Source: Rhabditoides inermis (lineage: Eukaryota > Nematoda > Chromadorea > Rhabditida > Rhabditidae). From it: a stretch of DNA of 64,000 bases. Shown here piece by piece: positions 22,872 through 32,494 of this stretch. The notes under the pieces are model-generated. The model made no database searches. It had not been told where the DNA came from and saw nothing but the letters and a program-made list of their open reading frames with translations. The number at the start of each line of letters is the position of its first letter. The stretch's first letter is position 1. The stretch lies in the NCBI GenBank assembly GCA_963966185.1, contig CAWZYM010000079.1:323501-387500 (forward strand), in the 5' to 3' direction. A program made the position numbers and the translations under genes.

Positions 22872-23480
22872 ATACAGGTATCCGCCGCGCCGTACGTGAA
22901 TGTACCGTACTCCAGTTGTTTGGCTTCATCTTCTTTATCATGATTTGCGTGCTGCTGTTATGGTGTTTGGTGTGCTGTTGGTGAGTGTCTATAATGTGTA
23001 TTTCCGTTTCCCTTTTTCCACGTTCTTTCAGTTGTTTCTCCTCGTGGAGCTGTTCCGCAAGAAGCGCGGGAAGAAAGGATGAGTCGGGGGTGGAGTGGAA
23101 GGAACAGCTTCCCGGTGAGACGCGCCTAGAGGACGGGTCTACCTAAACGGGAAACAGGTGAGCACTTCGTCGGTAGAGCAGAAGACGCCCACGCACCATA
23201 CTCCCCGCTCGGAGACCAAGGTGTGATTGATTAGAAAATCTGTAAGGACATTTTTGAAGATCGTTTATATATAGCATCAGGTTATGTTTAGCATATCATT
23301 TCTGTGGATCTATGATTGATACAGAAAACTGAACGCAACTTTTTTCAGGATGCGGAGGTAGAGACGCAGAGGAAGGGAGTGGCGAGGCGGCTGGTGTACA
23401 ATGCGACGACGGGACAGGGGGGCGAACGGGCGGAGAACAGGAGAAAGAGGTACTTATCACATATACTACGATCGATATGA
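22872..23480 (+). CDS. Putative small membrane-protein locus with non-matching frames
   Basis: Three or four coding-like blocks with good splice borders: 22872-22979 (hydrophobic, LQLFGFIFFIMICVLLLWCL in one frame), 23031 onward (LFLLVELFRKKRGKKG then TGA), 23159-23221 (VSTSSVEQKTPTHHTPRSET) and 23350 onward (DAEVETQRKGVARRLVYNAT). A hydrophobic segment followed by RKKR suggests a single-pass protein with a basic cytosolic flank. However, the hydrophobic frame of block 1 does not join the frame of block 2 in phase. Another frame of block 1 does, giving MYRTPVVWLHLLYHDLRAAV. The later exons fit only a third frame whose ATG overlaps the block-2 stop (ATGA at about 23080). Either the locus has two overlapping ORFs or small indels are present. 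No family is recognised. Confidence 0.35.
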
Positions 23481-23604
23481 TTCGTTTAGACGAGTCGCGA
23501 GTAATCGAAACGAAGACGTGTGAAAACAACGATGAACAAATAAACCATTTTGGTGATATGCGTGTCTTATGAAGAAAAATGATGATCAGTCGGAAAGAGA
23601 GCAA

Positions 23605-23608
23605 GAGG

Positions 23609-23657
<49 letters not shown>

Positions 23658-23660
23658 GGA
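23605..23660 (+). repeat. (GA)n microsatellite, intergenic
   Basis: Pure GA run between the small membrane-protein locus and the 3' end of paxillin. Confidence 0.85.
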
Positions 23661-23813
23661 AGAGATAGACTGCGTTGTATTACAATAACACTTCGAATAC
23701 AACGCAATATAAAAGTTTATCGCAACACGCAAACGTATAGCACAATGTAGAAAGTATAAACCATGATACAAAGCGGAGCAGCTCCTCCTCCTCCTTCTCC
23801 TCCTCAGTACTCC

Positions 23814-24192
23814 TCCCACTCGTCAGTCTCCTCGAAGTAGGTGACGTCACAGGGGCACTTCTTCGCAAAGTGCTCGTCTCCCTTCAAGAGACGAACAAGT
23901 GACATCAAAACACACAACACACAATTGCACAGGGGATAAGTGAGCGAGTAACACGTACGCACAACTGCAAACTACAAATGTTAGAGAGAGAAGAACACTA
24001 GTGATGTTATGGGGCTTCTCGCGATGACGTCACACAACGTGGGTGGTCTGGTAGCACTTGTGGCAGAAGGGCCGCGAATCGACGTCCTTGAAGGTGCCCT
24101 TGGTGAGCTGCTTGTTGCAGTAGGTGCACCGGAAGTGTTCCGGATGGTACTTGCGGCCCATCGCAGTCACGCAACGGCCTGCAAGGGAGGGG

Positions 24193-24261
<69 letters not shown>

Positions 24262-25393
24262 TGACGTCACATACCTGCAATAGGAAGTCTGCACTGGCTG
24301 CAGAGGCTGCCCCTGTGTTCATGGAAGTGAGTCTCGCAGAGGGGCCGGCCGTCCGCCTCGAAGAACGCGCCGCCAGCGAAGCCACAGCCACACATCTAGG
24401 AGAGACACACTCCACACACACCACACACACGCCAGCCACACCACGCTGGTGAGAAACACCACTCACAACTTGAGCAAACAACAACAAAAACAACAACAAG
24501 GACATGACAACACCACTCCATCGAAATAGTGAGCTCACCTGACAGACAAAGCAGTCGGGATGCCAGTGCGTGCCGAGAGCCGTGATAAAGTTCTGCTTGA
24601 TCGGCTGGAAAAATAATAATGAAACCTCGAAATCGATCGATAATCTCACCTGCGAACATCCGTTGCACTTGGGAGCGTAGAGGCGGAAGAAATCGGCGCG
24701 GCAGAAGGCGCGACCTTCCTGAAGACGCTCTCCCTCTCCCTCCCTCTCTCTCCCTCTCTCACTCTCTCTCTCACTCACTCTCTCCCTCTCTCTCTTCCCT
24801 TCTCCCTCTCTCCCTCACCTTCTCATGATACCCCTGGTCTCCGAACTCCTTTCCGCACTCGGCGCACGTGAAGTGTTCGATGTGCCACGTGCGGCCCATC
24901 GCTGTCACGCAGCGCTAGAAAACAAAAAGACAAAATGACGTCATTCTCATCGATCAAATAAAACAAACTACTATTATAAAAATGGATTCATTAGCAGTAA
25001 GTAAGAGAGAGAGAGAGAGAAAGAGATAGAGAGAGAGAAAGAGAGAGAGGGAAAAGAAAGTGGCCGCTCACATCCTTGATGGCTCCATTGCACTGCGCGC
25101 ACCGGGGCGAGTACTGGTTGTGGTAGTCGTGCTCGCAGTATGCCTTGCCCGCACGCTCGAAGAAGTTGCTGCAATCGATCCATTATCAATCAATACTCTG
25201 ACTCAAAAGATTCGCACAAACATTATCATCGGGAACAGACTAGAACAATGAGATGAATCAATCAATAAATCAATAATCGCACCGATGTCCGAGCTCCTCG
25301 CGACACTCGCAGCAGGTGAAGTGCTCCGGATGCCACATCTTACCCAGGGCGATCACAACCTGCAAACATCAAAACACAATGCACGCGCATACC

Positions 25394-25448
<55 letters not shown>

Positions 25449-27228
25449 GGGGAGGCATGACCTACCTGTCCGATGATGGGCTTTCCGCAGTGCGCGCAGT
25501 CTCCCTTGGGAATGGTGCTGATCCCGTGCTTGCTCGACAACTCGCCAATCATCGAATCCGCCTGCGACGGGTCGCGAGAAGGCGAGCGACGCTGCAAAGA
25601 CAAAACTACACTTCAAGATCTTTTTGAACAAAACTACACTTCAAGATCTTTTTTTTCTTCAAGATGATTGTTACATCGATCTTTTAATTTCAATATTTCT
25701 TCATTTCGATTCATGAACCCTTAGCACACTCGCTTGATCCTCGCACATTCAATCCACGTTGCGGTGGCATTCCGGGGCGCTATTCAAGAGCGTCCCTCTT
25801 CGCAAACAGTTCTCTCTCTCTCTCTCATCCTCACTCGCCTTCCCGCGCAAACACGCCCCCGCTAATCACTCATGTAATCACAAACGTATTCCAGAAATAC
25901 AATAATATAAAGTTTATATGGCTATAAAAATAAATAGTAAAATACTCACCAGATCGTTGTAGCTGCCATTGGGTGGGGCGAGGCTGCGACGCGAGCTGTA
26001 ATGATCCAACCTCTGCTGCAGCTCGTACATGCTCATCGTGGGCAGCTACGCAATGAGGAGAGAGGCAGCTACGCAGCAAATAAGAACGGGGCAGCTACGC
26101 AGCAAATAAGAACGGGGCAGCTACGCAGTGGTGGTGGAATAGATACTCTTGGGTATAGACCGCGCGACTCACTCTCCCACACACACAAAACTCGGAAGGA
26201 GGAGTCTCTCTCTCTGTTTCTCTCTTTCACTCTCACTCGCGGGAGGGCGAGAGTGAGTGAGTGGTTAGTTAGAGTGAGAGGAAGCGACAATCAAACAAAA
26301 CGAGAATGCGCGCGCCTGGCAAAAGCCGCATCGCAACAACCGGACAAGGGCGCATAATCACTCACTGCACACTTCAGAAACATTATCAAATCAATCAATT
26401 AATCAATCGCTACCCGGAGAGATCTGCTCGATTGCTGGCGCGGTCGTCGAGCTGTTGAAAGAGGTTGTGGACGGAGGGGCGCGACGGCGACGCGACATGC
26501 CCATCACTGCGCTCTGCAACACACTCCACTCACACCCCACACACCCACCCAGGACATGGAACTGTTGGGGTTATCAAACATAACTGAAGAAGCAATCAAG
26601 TATTTAAGCAAGTTATCACCACACACCTCCATAGCTTTTCCTCCGGTTGCTGTACTCGTTGACCAGCTGTTCGACGTCGTCGAGTCCGTGGCTGGCGCTG
26701 CGGTAGGCAGAGTCAGACAGGAGGTGCGCCGGCCGCCGCACCTCGCCCCGCTCGCTGCTGCCCCGCTCGTACCGATCCACCCGCTCCGCACCACGCTCAC
26801 TGCACGTCACCAATTCGCACATCAAAACACAAAGCACAACCGTGACAAAACACAATGCACAAAACACGATACCTGTTGTTGGTGCGGCGGTGCTGCTCCT
26901 GGTAGATGGGCTCGATGTCCTGTGAGCCGCCGTACCTAGAGACAGAGGGGGACACTCGGGGGAAAGGCACACTGAGATCTTGTTTACAACTATCAATCAA
27001 CAAACATACAAGTAAACAGCTCTCACCTGTCGCTGAGGTTGGCGCGTCGCAGCACCTCCGTCGTGTTCTGCAGATCCACCAACAGAGACTCTGCAATTCA
27101 ATTAGCATTTATTATTGATTGATCATTGAGCACTCCATGCATTCCGCAGTGTAAGACGGCAATTGATCAGGGTTTGTTAGGCGATAGAAAAAAGAAGAAA
27201 GCTCGGCAACACGCTCTCTCGTACTCCT

Positions 27229-27272
<44 letters not shown>

Positions 27273-28033
27273 CTCTCTCTCCCTCTCTCTCTCAGCGATA
27301 ATCGCACAACACAGCTGACGAGTGGGCGCTGAACCCAGCTATTTTCCGAGATACATTCAAACGTTAGAGCACCCCGCGCAAAAAGGCATCACACGTGTGG
27401 AGTTAGAGGGTTAGGGGAGCGGTAGGAACGCGGAATTCACCTAGAGCGGGTCGGACGGCCTCGACAAAGCGGTCATCCTGCTGCGGGGCCGGCATTGCTA
27501 ACACGTCCAACTACGCCAGAAATGAAAACGGCTCACTCACGCCTCTGCTGCCTCTCTCCCTCTGAACACGCCACGATATGATACTCAAAAGCGCGCACAT
27601 CACTAGACAAACATAAAAACGCGCGTCGCCAAACCGCTAATCGATAAGCCGATCGATTCAGTAGTCAGCTGGGAGTGAGTAAACACACACACGGAGAAAT
27701 ATGCGAAGGAGAGCAGTAGGCACACGCTGATCGGCGGATCTCTCTCTCTCTCTCTCTCTCGCCTGCCGCCCTCATTCGCTCACCTCTCTCTCTCTCTCTC
27801 TCTCTCTCATCCCTCCCTTCGCATGTGTGTGTTTTACAACAAAATGCACACGGCAGCTAGAGAGAGAGAGGGAGTGAGAAGAGAGAAGCTAGCGCCGAGA
27901 AGAAATCGCCCCGTCACATCTCTCACATCTCTCACTTCTCCCATCTTCATTTCGATTTCGACTTCATTCCCGCGCGATTTAAAAGTCGAAACAAAGACGA
28001 AAATTACTCACCTAGGTTCTCCAAAGTCGACAT
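23814..28033 (-). CDS. pxl-1: Paxillin (LD motifs plus four LIM domains)
   Basis: Focal-adhesion and muscle-attachment scaffold that binds actin regulators and integrin-associated kinases. Minus strand. N-terminal LD1 ([15 protein letters not shown], compare LDALLADLESTT in vertebrates) at about 27090-27020; LD-like [14 protein letters not shown] and [14 protein letters not shown]; then [14 protein letters not shown]. Four LIM domains follow between about 25560 and 24030: [49 protein letters not shown] and [20 protein letters not shown], with the expected zinc-ligand spacing and [17 protein letters not shown] between LIM1 and LIM2. Two first exons (28033-28011 and 27495-27441) both join the LD1 exon in phase 1. 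The last LIM exon may stop at 24030 (TTHVV) or splice to a final exon coding [14 protein letters not shown], stop at 23814. Several introns are GA/CT microsatellites. Confidence 0.93.
24196..24262 (+). repeat. (GA)n microsatellite in a paxillin intron
   Basis: GA on the plus strand, CT in the sense orientation, just upstream of a paxillin 3' splice site. Confidence 0.85.
25400..25446 (+). repeat. (GA)n microsatellite in a paxillin intron
   Basis: Pure GA array (sense CT) in the intron splitting LIM1. Confidence 0.85.
27441..27495 (-). other. pxl-1: Alternative first exon of paxillin
   Basis: ATG at 27495 encodes [18 protein letters not shown] and ends phase 1 at a GTGAAT donor (27441), joining the LD1 exon as ALESLLVDL. 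The distal first exon (28033-28011) encodes MSTLENL and joins as NLESLLVDL. The LD1 leucine and glutamate are therefore completed by either exon, implying two promoters or trans-splice sites. Confidence 0.65.
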
Positions 28034-28295
28034 GTCTTGTTATGATGGGGGGGGGGGTGACAGGTCGACCCGGGTCGTGGTATCAGTAGATGTTGAGTAA
28101 TCACGGAATCACCAACATTCGACCGACCAAGAGATCGATATCGCAATGGCCGCACTCACATGTGCCAAGACGGACCAGTGAGAAAAAATCGGGAATACAA
28201 TCCAGCGCGCCCGCTGGTAGGCGAAACGACCGGACATGCAGGAATGCATGAATTTTCACTCACGAAAAAATAGCCATTTCACAGAATCTATTACA

Positions 28296-29202
28296 GTTTC
28301 CTTGTGGTAAGAATGGAGCTGCGAGTACACCTGCCCAAGAGGAAGCAGAAAACGAAAGGAAGATGGAAGACGAACTGGAAGGAATGAAGAAAAGAGTTGT
28401 TATTCTCCTCATTTTTATTGCATTATATGATGTATATTTTGTTATTTTATGTTTTTTGTATCACATCATTCATTTGTTTCAGTCGTGTTCTTTTAATTCA
28501 TTAGATATACTTTGACTCTATATGCATGCTTACCTTCAGCGCGTGGTTGATTCGGCGGAGGACAGGGATCGCCCGGAGAGAATCGCGAGGGAGATTGAGA
28601 GAGCGCCGCAGATGCGCCATCACCAGCTGCTGGAGAACGACGACCAGAAGAGGGACCTGGACAAGCTGACGGCGGAGGAGGAGCTGGACGGACGGCCGCC
28701 GGAAGGGAGGCGGCTGTGCACAGCCACAGCGGGGAGGGCGCAGAGGAGGCCCCGCAGTCACCAACAAACGCGCAGAGGGACTCAAGGCCAACGATCGTCA
28801 GTACCAGTGCGGGGCGGGAGGCTACCAGCAGTGAGGAGGGAGGGGAGGCGGATACGCTGCAGGCAGAGGACTCAGGTCAGGACATCACCAATGACTTTAA
28901 CAGTGAGTGCATTCTTTCTCTTCGATAGTATCGCTATACTCGACCGTTCTCTGTGTACGGTGAGGTGGTTTGCATGCCCGGTCATCGAGATTGCGAGACT
29001 CGCTGATTAGCATGCGACCGAGTGGCGGCAGCGGCCGACTTGTCATTGCTCGCTCCTCATTTCTGCTCCTGTCCGGCCCGCGACCTGCCTTCCAATCATA
29101 AATGGACATGTGAAAAGGACTTCCGGACCCTCTCCATCGACTGTCAGCCACCAGCCCCTCATCATATACAGTGGGTGGACAAATCAGTTGTCGCCATTAG
29201 AT
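28296..29202 (+). CDS. Putative acidic coiled-coil protein, frame-broken
   Basis: Exon 28296-28397 reads TPAQEEAENERKMEDELEG and joins at about 28538 in phase to RVVDSAEDRDRPERIAREIE, HHQLLENDDQKRDLDKLTAE and ELDGRPPEG. From about 28712 the coding-like frame moves by one base and continues EEAPQSPTNAQRDSRPTIVS, GGEADTLQAEDSGQDITNDF to a GTGAGT donor at 28912. A short final exon near 29170 could end it (NMGGQISCRH then TAG). The composition is charged, with helix then disorder; no family is recognised. The start exon is uncertain: a candidate ATG near 28146 does not give phase 0. The one-base break means a pseudogene, an assembly indel or an unseen intron. Confidence 0.35.
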
Positions 29203-29217
29203 AGCGCAAGAGTAAAA

Positions 29218-29545
29218 CGAGTGAGATGCGGCCACGGCCCGGCGCGCGTTCACTGATTTGCGTGACAGTAAACGCACGCGACGCACACGCAACGCGTCTC
29301 CCATGTTAAAGAAAAATTAGCTCATCATCATTGCCAATTTCTGGAAGGCAGCAAACATGGTCTCGTGGTCTAGTGGTTAGCGAGCGCGGCCAGTGATCTG
29401 TTTATCGCAGGTTCGATTCCGTGCGCTGCCACAAGTTTTGCAAAATTGTTGGAGCCATCCGCAACGCGGAACTGATGCGCAGCGTGCGTCTGAGTTCACT
29501 GGTCAGTGAACAAATGAGTGACACTACGGCCGGGCCGTGGCGGCT
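29218..29545 (+). mobile_element. Inverted-repeat element enclosing a tRNA-like sequence
   Basis: The left end GCGGCCACGGCCCGGC and the right end GGCCGGGCCGTGGCGGC are inverted copies. Imperfect inversion continues inward (GTTCACTGATTTGCGTGACAG against a right-hand TTCACTGGTCAGTGAA region; CGCACGCGACGCACACGCAA against GCGTGCGTC). The tRNA-like unit sits centrally. The element is about 330 bp with no ORF. Confidence 0.5.
29359..29431 (+). tRNA. tRNA-like sequence (tRNA-derived SINE head or tRNA pseudogene)
   Basis: Has a good pol III A box (TGGTCTAGTGGTTAG, 29366-29380) and B box (GGTTCGATTCC, 29410-29420) at tRNA spacing, and CCA-like bases after GCTGCC. The A-box region resembles tRNA-Glu/His. 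The acceptor and anticodon stems do not pair cleanly in the normal register: GGCAGC at 29347 rather than 29359 pairs with GCTGCC at 29425. No anticodon is assigned. It is more likely a derived element than a functional tRNA. Confidence 0.5.
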
Positions 29546-29573
29546 TAAAATCAGAAGTCAGAAGACATCGTAA

Positions 29574-29937
29574 TGAAGCTCGTTCATTGAAACCACGATT
29601 AACGCGCGAAGTGATTGTGGAACTAACTAATTTTTACTTAGACAGTACTCGTGAATAGGATTGAGACAGAGTAAGACAAACCTCATGATTTCGAATTAGA
29701 GAGTTAAATATAAGAAAACATAAAAAAAAAATGAAAGAAAATGGATATTTTTCCTCTTCAGTGACACGGCGTTGCGGCGCCCGCGCGCCTTACACGCTGA
29801 TTAAAAGTGCGGCTCTGGCGCGCCTCTCAGACGCCCCGCGTGAGAGATGCGCGAGAGCGGCGCAGTGAGCGCTCGTAAGGCGCGCGAGTGAGGCACATGC
29901 GAGACAGTACTTGATGAAGCTCGTTCATTGAAACCAC
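29574..29937 (+). repeat. Pair of 23 bp direct repeats
   Basis: TGAAGCTCGTTCATTGAAAC plus CAC occurs at 29574-29596 and exactly again at 29915-29937. Between them is a GC-rich block with an inverted CGCGCCTTAC / GTAAGGCGCG pair. Confidence 0.7.
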
Positions 29938-30068
29938 TCACTAGATTCTTTTTTATCGTTTTTCTTGTTATGTTTCTTGAGACAAACAATATAAGAGAAC
30001 GTTTATTTGGTTGACAAATAATAACGATATTGTTTTTTTTTTTAATGTAGCTCAAAAGCCATTAAAAT

Positions 30069-30071
<3 letters not shown>

Positions 30072-30121
<50 letters not shown>
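30072..30121. repeat. (AT)n microsatellite
   Basis: About 25 uninterrupted AT units. The flanks 29940-30980 hold no gene that I can support. Confidence 0.95.
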
Positions 30122-30123
<2 letters not shown>

Positions 30124-30987
30124 TGTTTCATGCTTCATTACATAAAATCCATTCGAAATCTTCACTTGCATTTAGAGATTCATCTGTGCATCGCTAGTTT
30201 TAGATATTCGAGATATAATGTTACTTCGCATTGTTACACGTATTGTGCCCACATTCTTGCCCACTCACCACTGCATTCGAAATGTTCACTTGTATGCAGC
30301 GACGGAATCGGAGGTCCACTCCGAGATAGCGAGTGTATTCTAGCGCAATTTACACACACTTTGAGGCGACTTGAGCGTAACTTCTCTATGAGAAAGGACA
30401 TTATTTATGGACATAGGACATTTTCACATCCTGATGTTATCTCAACTTTGAAAATCAGAGGGTACTTTCCTTTTAAAGATACAGGGGCCTATTCAAAAAG
30501 CATGCTGATCGTAAATTTTAAAATTTCCCGCATTTCTTAACCCACGGGCATAACTCGTTGAACCCGTCGAAATGTGGGCTGCAATCACGTGAGGAATTAC
30601 GCAAAACATGCGGATCGGGAAAGTCGCATCAGCACGTGCGCATGCTATTCCCAGTACCACGAGGGCTAGTTGTGGGGAGATATCGAGTGCGGTAGATATA
30701 CCCAAAACGCGCGCAGCTATCGATACAAACCGGGTTTGCTATGTATTTTAAGCGGGAATTTTTGAAATTTTGCGATCATCGTAGCCGATGATCGTTTCTT
30801 AATCACGATAAAACTTTGTTTTTACGTTCCAGTTTCAGTTTGTGTTTTTGTGAACTAAAAATCAATAAAAAATTGTTAGAAATAGGCCACTATCTCTTTG
30901 AAACTACATGCAAAATCCTAGAAACACACAAAATATTACAAACACACAAACAAAAGGCATTAGTCACTACTTAAAATGAAAGGACTA

Positions 30988-31880
30988 TCAAACCATCCGC
31001 GAAATGGCAGCTGAGAGATGCGGTCCCACCTTGTACACGTGGTACCAAACGGACGAGCCGCCAAAATCGACGTTCCAGTCCGAGCTCCCCCCATGCTCAC
31101 AAGACAGAACTCGAGCACCTTCAACCTGCAACAATCTTCCAAACGATAAAATCATTCAAACTATCAGTAAATCGATATGAAACATAAATATTGGAAAGAT
31201 ACAAAGATGCGAAATACTATTAAAAAGAGTAACTAGGCTAAAATATATAATGTTCATAGGGTTAATCGTTCACATTGCGCTCTAATTCCGCGCGGCGCGC
31301 GCGCACCCGAGCGCGCGCTCACACTGGGAAAGTGCGACAGAGGGCGGCTAGATCAAAGCACTGATGACGTCATTAATAGTTAAATTATGAATATACTCGT
31401 TTCTAATAGTAGCACTACGCTTTGTTTGATTGTAATCAATCAGTACTCGATGAAATACGTCTCTTATGACACCATTTTTCATTACTTATTTTGGGCAATG
31501 GCGGCTAGATCAAAGAAATATGACGTCATCATATCACTCTTTATCGATTTTCAATACCTTACGGGGCACGTTTTCCCATAAATCGAATACCGTTGGAATC
31601 AGCGCGGAAGGGCGAATCGTTCTACGCTAATTAGAGCAAGTAACGCGTCCAGTCAGAAAATGTTACATGATTTCGACACAAACTCTACACCTCACGTTGT
31701 GGTCCCTAAACTAGGCCACACCACTGATAACAAGCGTTTTCCCACTCACTCCGTATTCGAGAACTTTGCATAGGGAATGCATGTTGAGAAAGATGCTGTC
31801 GTGGGGTGGCTTGTCGATCTCCTCCCGCGGCCGCTTATTCGATTGTGCAGCACTACATCCATTGTTTGATAATTGACCGT
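30988..31880 (-). CDS. Unrecognised two-exon gene or gene fragment
   Basis: Last exon 31125-30988 encodes VEGARVLSCEHGGSSDWNVD, FGGSSVWYHVYKVG and ends ISRMV with TGA. The upstream exon (about 31880-31752) ends CKVLEYG at a GTGAGT donor and joins in phase 0. It also encodes SNKRPREEIDKPPHDSIFLN. The first in-frame ATG inside it gives MHSLCKVLEYG; further 5' exons are possible. The residue and codon pattern looks coding but no family is recognised. A transposon remnant or an orphan gene are both possible. Confidence 0.4.
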
Positions 31881-31978
31881 GTAAGAGTAACAACAGCAGT
31901 TAATTATAGGATGTTAGCAGTGGAGTCTCTTTAGATGATGTTTCGAATGACCAGAATCTTCTTTTTTTCCTCAACTGA

Positions 31979-32209
31979 GCGTTGAGAATTACGCGGTGCT
32001 GATCCAAAATCGCGCCTACAAGCGTCTGCGATTAATCGCTGAAAGAAGCGAGTATTCGCAAAATGCTCACCTGTTCGCGCTCATATCGCATTTTCGAATC
32101 GTCCATCATTGCGAGAGAATATATGACACAATTGAGCATTCCGAAAAAAATGAGGAGAATCAGAAGGATCCGGAATCCGGAATCTCCGGGATCTGGAAGG
32201 AAAGGGTTA
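31979..32209 (+). CDS. Possible additional 5' exon of the unrecognised gene at 32495
   Basis: After an acceptor-like CCTCAACTGAG, the frame VENYAVLIQNRAYKRLRLIA, HLFALISHFRIVHHCERIYD and EHSEKNEENQKDPESG is open, with phase 2 at its start. No donor joins directly in phase to 32495, so its membership is unproven. Confidence 0.25.
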
Positions 32210-32494
32210 CTGTAGAGTTGAGAGTACTGTAGTCTCTCAAAGGGTCACTGTACTCACCACAGTCCTTGATTGATCATCTGTAAAGGAAAAGAGATTTGAG
32301 TAGTAGAAAGAGAGATTGAGAAAAAAAGGAAGGAGAGTGGCAGAGAGAGATTTTTTTCTTCATATTGTTTGCTTGTAAACATTTTTTCTGTTACAGATGA
32401 CGACAATTTATCAGAAAAATCAAAAGAAAAAAATTGTTTCTGCAATGGCTGCGTAGGTTACACAATAAGAACAACCGATTTTCGTTTATTTCAG

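Noticed and set aside
29359..29431. A functional tRNA gene
   Set aside because: The promoter boxes are good, but the acceptor, anticodon and T stems do not pair in the normal register and no anticodon can be assigned with confidence.
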